Virus record (IMG/VR): IMGVR_UViG_3300027763_000043
Location: 28,974 to 92,973 of that record
From: a virus
Direction: 5' to 3' (one strand)
DNA length: 64,000 nt
In this document: positions 23,830 through 33,411 of the stretch, one piece after another
Layout: each line of letters opens with the position of its first letter
Numbering within the stretch: the first letter of the stretch is position 1
Notes under the pieces: generated by a model
Told to the model about the DNA's origin: nothing
What the model saw: only the letters and a program-made list of their open reading frames with translations
Databases searched by the model: none
Position numbers and translations under genes: made by a program

Positions 23830-26299
23830 AAAGTTTTACAATAATAACAAATCCACTACTACCATTACCAATAGAATTGGATTGATTGGATCCATTATTA
23901 AGAGAAGATCCGCCCCCACCATTTCCACCGGCACTTGATTGTCCCGAACCGCCGCCGCCAGAAAATCCTCCCCCTCCGGCGCCAAACTGTCGGGTTGACC
24001 CTCCACCACCAAAAGATCCCGCCTGGCCAAAACCTGGATTAGGTCCACCTGCCAAACCATTAAGAAAAGATTTACCCCCTATGCCCTCGGCGTTTGCACC
24101 ATTTGTTAAAAATCCTCCTCCACCACCCTGACCTCCAAATGATCCTCCACCATTTCCACCAGTTCCACCATTATTATCAGTTAAAAACTGAGTCCATGAA
24201 GCAGAACTATTTGCTGGATCTGATAAAGTTGCATTAGTAAATTGTGGTTGTGAAGGACCTCCAGATCCAGCACTACTTCCACCACCACCAGCAATTACTA
24301 ATATGTCAGAAGTTGTTGCTGCTCCTACAGTATTGTTTACAACAAATGTTCCCCCTCCACCACCACCAAAACCAGTACTTGAAGCAGTTTGTCCAACAGC
24401 TATTTTTATTTTTTGATTGATAACTAAGCTAAAATCACCTTGCATTATAGCACCAAGTCCAGGAGTACCAGAATTTCCTTGCCCACCTCTACCTCCTGCC
24501 GCAGTTATTCTGTAAGTACCAGTTACAGGAACAGTCCACAACTGAATTCCATCAGTAGAATTAAAATAATTTGTATTGTCTATCCAAGGAAATGATGAAG
24601 TATTATAAAATGTTTTAAGAGTTGCTAAAGATGGCCCAGCTGTCCCAGCAATTCCTGCACTACTAAAATTAAACGAAGTAAATGGATACAATACATCCAA
24701 AGTAGTAACAATAGGACTATAAGTAAGAATAGGTCCACCAGCACTTGTCTTAACACCTAACTGGAATGTTTCTTGATCAGTAATGCCATCATCAACTAGG
24801 GTAAGTGTTGTACTAGCAAAACCAGAAGAAACTGTATATATACCACTTAGAGAATTACTTGTAAAATCGGTAGAGGTAATTCCTGCAGAACCAATAATAT
24901 CATAATAAAGTGTAGTACCATTAGGAAATTCTGTGGCATTTGTTGTAAATGTGACTGACTGACCTTCTTCAACAGTATTTTTAGATACTACGGTTGTAAG
25001 TGTTGTATTATTAATTGCAACTATAGAACTGCTGGCAACTATTTGTCCATCAATACTTTGGTATCTAACCTGCACTCTAAAGGTTTCTGCAGCATCAACT
25101 AATGCATCAGTTGCTATGGAAACATTAAATGTTCCAGCATTATTATTGATTGTAAATGAACCCGAAGTAGCAATAAAATCAGAATCTACAGTACTTATAT
25201 TATCGATAGTCCAGAATAATGTGGTTCCGTTTGGTATATTAAATGTTGTAAAGTTAAATGTACCAGAAGCGCCTTCATTAATACTAGATGGTACTAAACT
25301 GAACGTATAAGTCTTAGCAGGTATTGTAACCGTAGAACTGGTAGCAACTACTTCTCCTGTAATACTTAGATACCTGATTTTTACCGTAAATGTTTCTGCA
25401 CCTTCTATAAACAAATTAGTTGCTATAGGAACACTGAATGTTCCAGAATTACTATTGATTGTAAATGAACCGGAAGTGGCACCAAAGTCTGCAGAATTAG
25501 TGGTTCCATGTTCTACAGTCCAGAATAATGTGGTTCCATTCGTTACGTTAGTGGTTGTAACGTTAAATGTGCCAGAAGCACCTTCAAGTATTGTGGATGG
25601 TACTGAACTAAACGCATAAGTCTTAGCAGGTATTGTAACTGTAGAACTTGTTGCGAGAACATTTCCACTAATACCAATACCTCTTACACTTACGGTAAAC
25701 GTTTCTGCACCTTCTGCAGTTAAATTAGTTGCTACAGGAACACTAAATGATCCAGCGTTACTTGTAATCGTAAAGGAACCCGAAGTGGCACCAAAATCAT
25801 TATCTAATGTAGTTCCATTGTTTATAGTCCAATATAAAGTAGTTCCGTTTGGTATTTTATCAGTGGTAACGTTAAATGTACCAGAAGCACCTTCATTGAT
25901 ACTAGATGGTACTGAACTGAATATAGTTTTTCCAAAACTACCAATACCAACATCTCCGGCAAGTGCAGTAATAATTTGGTTAGGAAGATTTATAACACTA
26001 TCAGTTCCAAGATTACCATTAGTTCCACCAGCACCAACATTCATTGTATAAGCAACACCAGCATTCACTTTAATCAGTTTTTGATATAAAACAGAACCTC
26101 CTCCTCCACCACCGCTACCACCAGTTTGAGCAGAACCAGCACCACCACCACCAACTACAAGAACTTCTATGGTTCCATCTGTAGTTGGTATAAAAGTATT
26201 GAGTCCTACAGTATTAAAAGTATGAAGTATATGACCCCCAATAGTACTAATCGTTCCACCAGTTGCACGATTTATTTTTCCGCCAGAGATAAATGCCAC
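23828..26299 (-). CDS. Glycine-rich adhesin E with Calx-beta-like repeats
   Basis: This 823-residue protein has an N-terminal glycine-rich adhesin module (GGHILHTFNTVG, IEVLVVGGGGAG), then three complete units of about 100 residues with INEGASGTFNVTT, NGTTLYWTI, DFGATSGSFTI, FSVPVATN and GAETFTVSVR. This is the Calx-beta/extracellular adhesion repeat pattern; a fourth, different unit (VEEGQSVTFTT) follows. The C-terminus is again glycine-rich (GGGGFSGGGGSGQSSAGG) and ends FVIIVKL. It is likely a receptor-binding fibre. A 164-bp tract is identical to part of gene H. It follows the 10-codon ORF at 26303 by three bases. Confidence 0.72.
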   Translation of the reverse strand: MAFISGGKINRATGGTISTIGGHILHTFNTVGLNTFIPTTDGTIEVLVVGGGGAGSAQTGGSGGGGGGSVLYQKLIKVNAGVAYTMNVGAGGTNGNLGTDSVINLPNQIITALAGDVGIGSFGKTIFSSVPSSINEGASGTFNVTTDKIPNGTTLYWTINNGTTLDNDFGATSGSFTITSNAGSFSVPVATNLTAEGAETFTVSVRGIGISGNVLATSSTVTIPAKTYAFSSVPSTILEGASGTFNVTTTNVTNGTTLFWTVEHGTTNSADFGATSGSFTINSNSGTFSVPIATNLFIEGAETFTVKIRYLSITGEVVATSSTVTIPAKTYTFSLVPSSINEGASGTFNFTTFNIPNGTTLFWTIDNISTVDSDFIATSGSFTINNNAGTFNVSIATDALVDAAETFRVQVRYQSIDGQIVASSSIVAINNTTLTTVVSKNTVEEGQSVTFTTNATEFPNGTTLYYDIIGSAGITSTDFTSNSLSGIYTVSSGFASTTLTLVDDGITDQETFQLGVKTSAGGPILTYSPIVTTLDVLYPFTSFNFSSAGIAGTAGPSLATLKTFYNTSSFPWIDNTNYFNSTDGIQLWTVPVTGTYRITAAGGRGGQGNSGTPGLGAIMQGDFSLVINQKIKIAVGQTASSTGFGGGGGGTFVVNNTVGAATTSDILVIAGGGGSSAGSGGPSQPQFTNATLSDPANSSASWTQFLTDNNGGTGGNGGGSFGGQGGGGGFLTNGANAEGIGGKSFLNGLAGGPNPGFGQAGSFGGGGSTRQFGAGGGGFSGGGGSGQSSAGGNGGGGSSLNNGSNQSNSIGNGSSGFVIIVKL

Positions 26300-26302
26300 G
26301 AC

Positions 26303-26335
26303 TTAATTATTTCCTCCACCACCAGAACCAGGCAT
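26303..26335 (-). pseudogene. 10-codon remnant of a D-like adhesin gene
   Basis: ATG 26335 reads MPGSGGGGNN and stops at 26303. The same ten residues open adhesin D (23798). The upstream leader and late box are also copied. It looks like a duplication with most of the gene deleted, but could act as a short leader ORF for adhesin E. Confidence 0.6.
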
Positions 26336-26359
26336 AATTATTATCCTTTAATTTTCAAT

Positions 26360-26367
26360 TATTTATA
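26360..26367 (-). promoter_or_regulatory. Late promoter before the remnant and adhesin E
   Basis: The minus strand reads TATAAATA, exact consensus, in the region copied from before adhesin D. Confidence 0.65.
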
Positions 26368-26380
26368 TTCCTCTTATAAA

Positions 26381-28243
26381 TTATTGAATATAAGTTACAA
26401 CAACAGAACCTCCTCCAGTATTCGTAGTAATAGTGTTTTGACCATTGCTAGAGAATGATCCGCCGCCACCGCCGCCACCGCCGCCTGGGAAACCGCCGCC
26501 GCCACCACCAGAAAATCCCCCTCCTCCACCACCATAACCATTACCTGTTGCACCTCCTCCTCCACCACCAAATCCACCTGAACCAACTGTATTTTCATTA
26601 TCTCCACCTATTGCAGGACCACTCAAAGATTTTGCATTAAAGTCACTAATTCTACCGCATCCTGAATTACCCAGCACCCCATCTTCATTCCATCCAGCAG
26701 CAGAGAAACCACAAACGCTGGGCCCGCCTTGACCCCCAGCACTTCCGCCAGATCCTCCATTTCCAATAACAGATCCAGGACCTAATAGACCAGAAGCACC
26801 AGAAGTAGAACTTGGTGCAGGTACTCCTCCATTATTTAATCCGGCGCCGCCACCACCACCAGCAATTGCAATTAAAGAACTAGTAGTTTCATTGTATACT
26901 ACACTTCCACCACCACCACCTGCTCCTACCGAATCAATTGTAGTCTGCCCAACTTGTCCAGCAACGATACGAATAATATGTGTTCTAGTTAATAAAATTG
27001 GATTGGTTGTAAATTTACGTCCAGTTCCACCAAGACTACCAGTGTTTCCTCCAGAAGCTCCGGCAACAGTAAATGTATAATACCCATCAATTGGAACAGT
27101 CCAAAGTTGAAGACCTTGTGTTACCACATTAAATTTATTAGTATTCAATAACCAAGGATATAATGTAGTATTATATGAAGATAGTAAGTTTGCCAATGTT
27201 GGTCCAGCAAATCCAGCAAGACCAGCATTCGTAAAAGTAAACGAATCAAATTTTTCACTAATAGTAATAGTAGGACTATAAGCAAGAATAGATCCACCAG
27301 CACTTGTCTTAACGCCCAACCGGAATGTTTCCTCAGGATTTTCCACAGCATCAATACTTGCAGTAAGTGTCGTACTAGCAACACCAGCAGAAACTGTATA
27401 TGTACCACTCAATGAATTACTTGTAAAATCAGCAGCAGTAATTCCTGCAGAACCAATAATATCATAATAAAGTGTAGTACCGTTAGCAAATCCTTGCGCC
27501 TGTGTTGTAAAGGTAACTGACTGACCTTCTTGAAATATAGTTTGAGATGCTGTAGTAACAAGAGTTCTATCAACAATACTAACTACAGGACTTGTACTCA
27601 AAATAGTACCACTAGGACTATCAGATCTTATACTTACAGTAAATGTTTCTGATCCATCAATTAATTGATCATGTGCTATAGGAACACTGAATGTTCCAGC
27701 ATCATTATTGACTACAAAAGAACCAGAAATGGCATCAAAGTCAACATTTACAGTACCTATATGATTAATAGTCCAGAATAATGTAGTTCCGTTTGGTATT
27801 TTATCAGTAGTAACGTTAAATGTACCAGAAGCACCTTCATTGATACTAGATGGTACTGAACTGAATATAGTTTTTCCAAAACTACCAATACCAACATCTC
27901 CAGAAAATGCAGTAACAGTTCCTGTAGGAAGATTTATAACACTATCAGTTCCAAGATTGCCATTAATTCCACCAGCACCAACATTCATTGTATAAGCAAC
28001 ACCAGCACTTACCCTAACTACTTTCGTATATAAAACAGAACCTCCTCCTCCACCACCGCTACCACCAGTTTGAGCAGAACCAGCAGCACCACCACCAACT
28101 ACAAGAACTTCAATAAGTCCATTTGTAGTTGGTGTAAATGTATTAAGTCCTACAGTATCAAAAGTATGAACTTTATATCCTCCAATAGTACTAATCGTTC
28201 CACCAGTTGCATTTTCCAATTTTCCGCCAGAAATAAATGCCAT
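26381..28243 (-). CDS. Glycine-rich adhesin F with Calx-beta-like repeats
   Basis: This 620-residue protein has the N-terminal module (GGYKVHTFDTVG, IEVLVVGGGAAG) almost the same as E, one complete Calx-beta-like unit (INEGASGTFNVTT, GSETFTVSIR), a FQEGQSVTFTT unit, and a long C-terminal glycine-rich region with GGGGGFSGGGGGGFPGGGG. It ends SVVVTYIQ. The repeat count differs from E and H, consistent with recombination between paralogues. Confidence 0.72.
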   Translation of the reverse strand: MAFISGGKLENATGGTISTIGGYKVHTFDTVGLNTFTPTTNGLIEVLVVGGGAAGSAQTGGSGGGGGGSVLYTKVVRVSAGVAYTMNVGAGGINGNLGTDSVINLPTGTVTAFSGDVGIGSFGKTIFSSVPSSINEGASGTFNVTTDKIPNGTTLFWTINHIGTVNVDFDAISGSFVVNNDAGTFSVPIAHDQLIDGSETFTVSIRSDSPSGTILSTSPVVSIVDRTLVTTASQTIFQEGQSVTFTTQAQGFANGTTLYYDIIGSAGITAADFTSNSLSGTYTVSAGVASTTLTASIDAVENPEETFRLGVKTSAGGSILAYSPTITISEKFDSFTFTNAGLAGFAGPTLANLLSSYNTTLYPWLLNTNKFNVVTQGLQLWTVPIDGYYTFTVAGASGGNTGSLGGTGRKFTTNPILLTRTHIIRIVAGQVGQTTIDSVGAGGGGGSVVYNETTSSLIAIAGGGGGAGLNNGGVPAPSSTSGASGLLGPGSVIGNGGSGGSAGGQGGPSVCGFSAAGWNEDGVLGNSGCGRISDFNAKSLSGPAIGGDNENTVGSGGFGGGGGGATGNGYGGGGGGFSGGGGGGFPGGGGGGGGGSFSSNGQNTITTNTGGGSVVVTYIQ

Positions 28244-28258
28244 GACTTACTAATACCT

Positions 28259-28621
28259 CTATAATGATTCTAACCAAGAATGAAAATTATCATCGCTCAT
28301 CTCTTCGCCCAATCCAGAATAAAGTGCTTGTATGATTTCTTCGTATTTTGAATTTACCCAGTCTACGTTAGAATATTTCCATTTACTAATTGGACAAGAT
28401 TTTAAACTAGATCTTGTCATAGAATCTAAATGGCAATTATATTGATTATAATTACACGTAACTTGAGATTCATTATAAAATTCACAAGATTTGCAAATAT
28501 TAAGACGTTGTTGTTGAATTTCTGGAGATACAAATAATGAATCACCATCAAGTGCTGCTTTAACGACTTGATATGCAGCATATTTAAATTTTCTCAATTC
28601 TTCTAATGGATCAACATTCAT
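28259..28621 (-). CDS. Cysteine-rich small protein between adhesin genes
   Basis: This 120-residue protein has ICKSCEFYNESQVTCNYNQY, then C..D, SSLKSCPISKW. The C..C...C...C...CP.sKW spacing is typical of small zinc-binding phage proteins found near tail fibre genes. The N-terminus (MNVDPLEELRKFKYAAYQVVK) and C-terminus are helical and acidic. It may be a fibre chaperone or assembly factor. A CTAAATA box lies at 28640-28646. Confidence 0.6.
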   Translation of the reverse strand: MNVDPLEELRKFKYAAYQVVKAALDGDSLFVSPEIQQQRLNICKSCEFYNESQVTCNYNQYNCHLDSMTRSSLKSCPISKWKYSNVDWVNSKYEEIIQALYSGLGEEMSDDNFHSWLESL

Positions 28622-28639
28622 AATTATCTATTTTTTAAA

Positions 28640-28646
28640 TATTTAG
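28640..28646 (-). promoter_or_regulatory. Late-type box before the Cys-rich gene
   Basis: The minus strand reads CTAAATA about 19 bases before ATG 28621. Confidence 0.45.
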
Positions 28647-28652
28647 TACAGT

Positions 28653-31600
28653 TTAACTTAGATAGAAAGTTCCAGCTGCTCCGACTAATCCATTACCACC
28701 ATTAACACTACCATCAGTACTAAAAGTAACGTTTCCAGAATTTGAAGTAAATGATCCACTAAATCCAGTTATTTTTTGATATGTATTTGATCTGCTGCCA
28801 GAAGCACTGAATATAGTTATTCCACCAAAATTCATACCATAAGAATCACAACATGATTCGGATGCTCCACTAATTGGCGATACACCAAAACTTCCGGTTC
28901 CAAATATATAACTAACATCACTCATAATACTATAATCTGATGCTCCCATCGTAAATGGTGTGATTTGATTTTGACCATTTGACACGAAGGAACTACTTGG
29001 CCAAGTTACTGGGAATTTGATTGATTTTACTGTGGATGGATCAGCAATTACTGCTAATGAGTATAATGTATTTGAAGTTCCTCTAAGAATTGCATTTTGA
29101 CCAATCGTGGCATTTGTTGTCCATAAAGCACGACTATTGATAATAGGAGTATCACTGATTGTAACTGTAGGACTTGTAGAAATATAAGGCCCTGTTGGAC
29201 CTGTTCGTATATTTAATTGGAATGTTTCTAAACCTTCACTAGATCCATCGGAAGTTGCAGTAATTGTCGTACTTGCAAATCCAGAAAGAACGTTATATGT
29301 ACCAGTTAATGAATTTCTAGTAAAATCTGCAGCAGTAATTCCTGCTGAACCAGTAATATCATAATAAAGTATAGTACCATCTGCATATGCCGCATTTGTG
29401 GTAAATATGACTGATGTACCTTCCTGAATTGCAGTTGTGGATGCCGTAGTTAAAAATGTCCGATCATTAATTGTAACAGAAGCACTGGTAGCATAAACAG
29501 CACCAGAAGTACTACCATCTCTCACACTTACAGTGAATGTTTCTGCACTGTCATTTAATAAATCATTTGCTACAGGAACATTAAAAGATCCAGCATTACC
29601 CGTAATCGTAAAGGAACCAGAATTAGATGTAAAGTCTGAAGAGTCGGTGGTTATGTGATTTATAGTCCAGAATAATGTATAACCATTACTTATACTATTG
29701 GTAGTAACGTTAAATGTACCAGAAGCACCTTCATTAATATTAGATGGAATGGAACCAAAAGTAACCGTGGCGGCAGATATGGTAACCGAAGAACTAGTAG
29801 CAACTACTTCTCCAGTAATGCTTTGATACCTCGCCTGAACACTAAATGTTTCCGCACCTTCAAGTGTTGCATCGGTTGCTATGGGAACACTAAATGTGCC
29901 AGAATTACTTGTAATTGTAAAGGATCCTGAAGTGGATGCAAAGTCAGCATCTACTGTAGTTCCATTTAATACTGTCCAGAACAATGTAGTTCCATTTGCC
30001 ACATTGAATGTTGTAAGTACAAAGTTTCCTGATGTACCGGTGGATTCATTTATAGCGGTTGGTGTAGTTGTGAATGCATAAGTCTTAGCAGGTAATGTAA
30101 CAGAGGCACTGCTAGCGACTATTTCTCCAGTAATACTTTGATATCTAATCTGAACTCTAAATGTTTCCGCACCTTCTGTAGTTAAATTAGTCGCTACAGG
30201 GACACTAAATGATCCAGCGTTACTTGTAATCGTAAAGGATCCTGAAGTGGATGCAAAGTCGGCATCTACAGTACTTATATTATCAATAGTCCAGAATAAT
30301 GTGGTTCCATTCGTTACATTCGTAGTTGTAACATTAAATGTACCAGAAGCACCTTCAAGTATTGTAGATGGAATAGAACTGAATATATAAGTCTTGGCGG
30401 GTATTGTAACTGTACCACTGGTAGCAACTAGTTCTCCACTAATACTTTGGTATCTAACCTGCACAGTAAATGTTTCTGCACCTTCTACAAACAAATTAGT
30501 TGCTATAGGAACACTAAATGTTCCAGCGTTATTTGTAATCGTAAAGGATCCTGAAGTGGATGCAAAGTCAGCATTTACTGTAGTTCCATTTACAATATTC
30601 CAGAATAGTGTGGTTCCATTAGTTACATTAGTGGTTGTAAAATTAAATGTACCAGAAGCACCTTCGTTAATAGTAGATGGAATAGAACTGAATATATAAG
30701 TCTTAGCAGGTATTGTGACCGTAGAACTTGTTGCATAAACAGCACCAGAAGTACTACCATCCCTTACACTTACTGTAAACGTTTCTGCACCTTCTATAAA
30801 CAAATTAGTTGCTATAGGAACACTAAATGATCCAGCATTATTTGTAATCGTAAAGGAACCCGAAGTGGCACCAAAGTCTGTAGAGTCGGTAGTTCCATTG
30901 TTTATAGTCCAGAATAATATATGCCCATTACTTATACTATTAGTAGTAACGTTAAATGTACCAGAAGCACCTTCATTGATAGTAGATGGTACTGAGCTAA
31001 ATGTAACTGTTGCGGCAGATACTGTAACTGAAGTACTAGTAGCAACTATTTCCCCAGTAATACTCTGATATCTAACCTGCACTCTAAATGTTTCCGCACC
31101 TTCAAGTGTTGCATCGGTCGATATAGGAACACTGAATGTACCAGAATTACTTGTAATCGTAAAGGATCCTGAAGTGGATGCAAAGTCAGCATCTACTGTA
31201 GTTTCATTCAATACTGTCCAGAATAATGTTGTCCCATTTGTTACATTGAATGTTGTAAGTACAAAGTTTCCTGATGTACCGGTGGATTCATTTATAGCTG
31301 TTGGTGCAGTTGTGAATGTATAAGTCTTGGCAGGTAGTGTAACTGCACCGCTGGTAGCAACTACTTCTCCTGTAATACTTAGATACCTGATTTTTACAGT
31401 GAATGTTTCTGCGCCTTCTATAAACAAATTAGTTGCTACCGGGACGCTAAATGATCCAGCATTACTGGTAATCGTAAAGGAACCAGAAGTGGCACCAAAG
31501 TCTGCAGAATTAGTGGTTCCATGTTCTACAGTCCAGAATAATGTGGTTCCATTCGTTACGTTAGTGGTTGTAACGTTAAATGTGCCAGAAGCACCTTCAA

Positions 31601-32615
31601 GTATTGTGGATGGTACTGAACTAAACGCATAAGTCTTAGCAGGTATTGTGACCGAATTACTAGTGGCAACTGCCGTACCAGAAGTACCATCAATTCTTAG
31701 ACTTACAGTAAACGTTTCTGCACCTTCTGCAGTTAAATTAGTTGCTATAGGAACACTAAATGATCCGGCATTATTTGTAATCGTAAAGGAACCCGAAGTG
31801 GCGCCAAAGTCTGTAGAGTCGGTAGTTCCATTGTTTATAGTCCAATATAAAGTAGTTCCATTCTCAACATTTGCAGTAGTAACATTAAATGTACCAGAAG
31901 CACCTTCATTGATAGTAGATGGTACTGAACTGAACACAAATGTTGCTTGTGGTATAACAACAGGAATAGGTAAAGTGGATACAATTTGCCCACTATTACT
32001 ATCTACTCTCAAATTCAACTTAAAGGATGTATTTCCCGTTCCAGTTATTGTTTTACTGATTGGAACAATTGCACTATTAGAAACAGTTGTTGCTCCAGTT
32101 AAAATCCCATCAGTAAAAGATGATGTAGACACACCAACAATATCATAGTATAATGTAGTCCCATTTGCCAACATTGAAGTGGAATTAAATATAACCGTTT
32201 GTCCAACTGTTCTTGTATATGAATTTGGAGTTATTGGTAAAAGACCATAACTACCAATACCAACATCTCCACCATAAGCAGTAATAATTCCTTCAGCATG
32301 ATTAAATACACTATCAAATCCAAGACCAGAATTACTATTAGTTCCACCAGCACCAACAATTACTGGATAAGAAACACCGGCAGTTACTGGAATGAATCTT
32401 TGATATAAAACAGAACCTCCTCCGCCTCCACCACTTACACCAGACTGAATGGAACCGCCAGCACCACCACCAACTACAAGAACTTCAACATAACCACTTC
32501 CTCTTGCTACAAAGGTATTCAGTCCTACAGTATCGAAAGTATGAACATTATAACCTTCAATTTGGGAAACATTTCCACCAATCGCCGTCACCCTTGATCC
32601 AGAAATAAATGCCAT
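28653..32615 (-). CDS. Glycine-rich adhesin H with about nine Calx-beta-like repeats
   Basis: This 1320-residue protein starts with the glycine-rich module (EGYNVHTFDTVG, YVEVLVVGGGAGG), then about nine units of about 100 residues (SVPSTINEGASGTFNVTT, NGTTLFWTI, SGSFTI, GAETFTVQVRYQS, VTIPAKTY), a QEGTSVIFTTN unit, and a distinct C-terminal domain lacking poly-Gly (SCCDSYGMNFGG near 1245, ending GAAGTFYLS). That tip differs from E and F, so host range may differ. Neighbouring units are highly similar at DNA level. Confidence 0.72.
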   Translation of the reverse strand: MAFISGSRVTAIGGNVSQIEGYNVHTFDTVGLNTFVARGSGYVEVLVVGGGAGGSIQSGVSGGGGGGSVLYQRFIPVTAGVSYPVIVGAGGTNSNSGLGFDSVFNHAEGIITAYGGDVGIGSYGLLPITPNSYTRTVGQTVIFNSTSMLANGTTLYYDIVGVSTSSFTDGILTGATTVSNSAIVPISKTITGTGNTSFKLNLRVDSNSGQIVSTLPIPVVIPQATFVFSSVPSTINEGASGTFNVTTANVENGTTLYWTINNGTTDSTDFGATSGSFTITNNAGSFSVPIATNLTAEGAETFTVSLRIDGTSGTAVATSNSVTIPAKTYAFSSVPSTILEGASGTFNVTTTNVTNGTTLFWTVEHGTTNSADFGATSGSFTITSNAGSFSVPVATNLFIEGAETFTVKIRYLSITGEVVATSGAVTLPAKTYTFTTAPTAINESTGTSGNFVLTTFNVTNGTTLFWTVLNETTVDADFASTSGSFTITSNSGTFSVPISTDATLEGAETFRVQVRYQSITGEIVATSTSVTVSAATVTFSSVPSTINEGASGTFNVTTNSISNGHILFWTINNGTTDSTDFGATSGSFTITNNAGSFSVPIATNLFIEGAETFTVSVRDGSTSGAVYATSSTVTIPAKTYIFSSIPSTINEGASGTFNFTTTNVTNGTTLFWNIVNGTTVNADFASTSGSFTITNNAGTFSVPIATNLFVEGAETFTVQVRYQSISGELVATSGTVTIPAKTYIFSSIPSTILEGASGTFNVTTTNVTNGTTLFWTIDNISTVDADFASTSGSFTITSNAGSFSVPVATNLTTEGAETFRVQIRYQSITGEIVASSASVTLPAKTYAFTTTPTAINESTGTSGNFVLTTFNVANGTTLFWTVLNGTTVDADFASTSGSFTITSNSGTFSVPIATDATLEGAETFSVQARYQSITGEVVATSSSVTISAATVTFGSIPSNINEGASGTFNVTTNSISNGYTLFWTINHITTDSSDFTSNSGSFTITGNAGSFNVPVANDLLNDSAETFTVSVRDGSTSGAVYATSASVTINDRTFLTTASTTAIQEGTSVIFTTNAAYADGTILYYDITGSAGITAADFTRNSLTGTYNVLSGFASTTITATSDGSSEGLETFQLNIRTGPTGPYISTSPTVTISDTPIINSRALWTTNATIGQNAILRGTSNTLYSLAVIADPSTVKSIKFPVTWPSSSFVSNGQNQITPFTMGASDYSIMSDVSYIFGTGSFGVSPISGASESCCDSYGMNFGGITIFSASGSRSNTYQKITGFSGSFTSNSGNVTFSTDGSVNGGNGLVGAAGTFYLS

Positions 32616-32624
32616 TTTATCTGC

Positions 32625-33377
32625 TCAATTTAAATATCTGATGAATATACATCCAGGTGTTGCATCCGGAAAAAATGCTCCAGATCCTCCACTACCGCCC
32701 AATCCAAAGTTTGAAGGACTGGACGTTGGATGCAATGATCCACCACCTCCAAATCCTCCTCCGCCGCCGCCATAAAAAGTAGAAACTCCAGTAATACTAT
32801 ATGCCAATCCTTGACCCCCAATATTGTCAATAGCTGCTCCACCGGCACCTCCACCAGCACCAGTAAAAGTATCACTACCATTTCCACCAGGAAATCCAAA
32901 TCCGGGATTACCATTTCCAATTCCCCCAGCACCACCTCTTCCAGGAAAAGCCCCACTACCGCCGCTAGCAGAACCAACAGGATTTGGATTTCCAGGAAAA
33001 GATGCACTACTAGGAACACCACCGGAACCACCACCAGCAGTAATAGTTCCACCATTATATCTAAAAGTAGTTGCAGTACCAGCAACAGTTCCGGCACCTG
33101 TAAAACCTACATTTAGACTATATGAAACACCAGAAAGAACAGGAACAAATCTCTGATAAAAGACAGAACCTCCCCCACCACCACTAATTTCATTTGCACC
33201 AAGATTTTCACTTCCTCCTCCACCACCACCAACAACGAGAACATCAACAGTTCCATTCCCTCTGGGTGTAAAAGTAAAAGTTCCCGGAGTAGTAAAGGCG
33301 TGTACAACGGCACCAGGAATATTATTTATTATTCCACCAGTAGCAGTGGTAACACGAGGTCCTGCAATAAATCCCAT
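32625..33377 (-). CDS. Glycine-rich adhesin I
   Basis: A 250-residue paralogue of A-C: MGFIAGPRVTTATGGII, VVHAFTTPGTFTFTP, VDVLVVGGGGGG, C-terminal GCIFIRYLN. It is the first gene of the array, behind a CATAAATA late box at 33399-33406. Confidence 0.7.
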   Translation of the reverse strand: MGFIAGPRVTTATGGIINNIPGAVVHAFTTPGTFTFTPRGNGTVDVLVVGGGGGGSENLGANEISGGGGGSVFYQRFVPVLSGVSYSLNVGFTGAGTVAGTATTFRYNGGTITAGGGSGGVPSSASFPGNPNPVGSASGGSGAFPGRGGAGGIGNGNPGFGFPGGNGSDTFTGAGGGAGGAAIDNIGGQGLAYSITGVSTFYGGGGGGFGGGGSLHPTSSPSNFGLGGSGGSGAFFPDATPGCIFIRYLN

Positions 33378-33398
33378 ATTATTTTATTATCTTTCCAG

Positions 33399-33406
33399 TA
33401 TTTATG
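33399..33406 (-). promoter_or_regulatory. Late promoter before the adhesin array
   Basis: The minus strand reads CATAAATA 22 bases before ATG 33377. Confidence 0.6.
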
Positions 33407-33411
33407 CTAAT

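Noticed and set aside
21151-33377. Diversity-generating retroelement
   Set aside because: Variable adhesins prompted the idea, but no reverse transcriptase or template/variable repeat pair was seen in the window.
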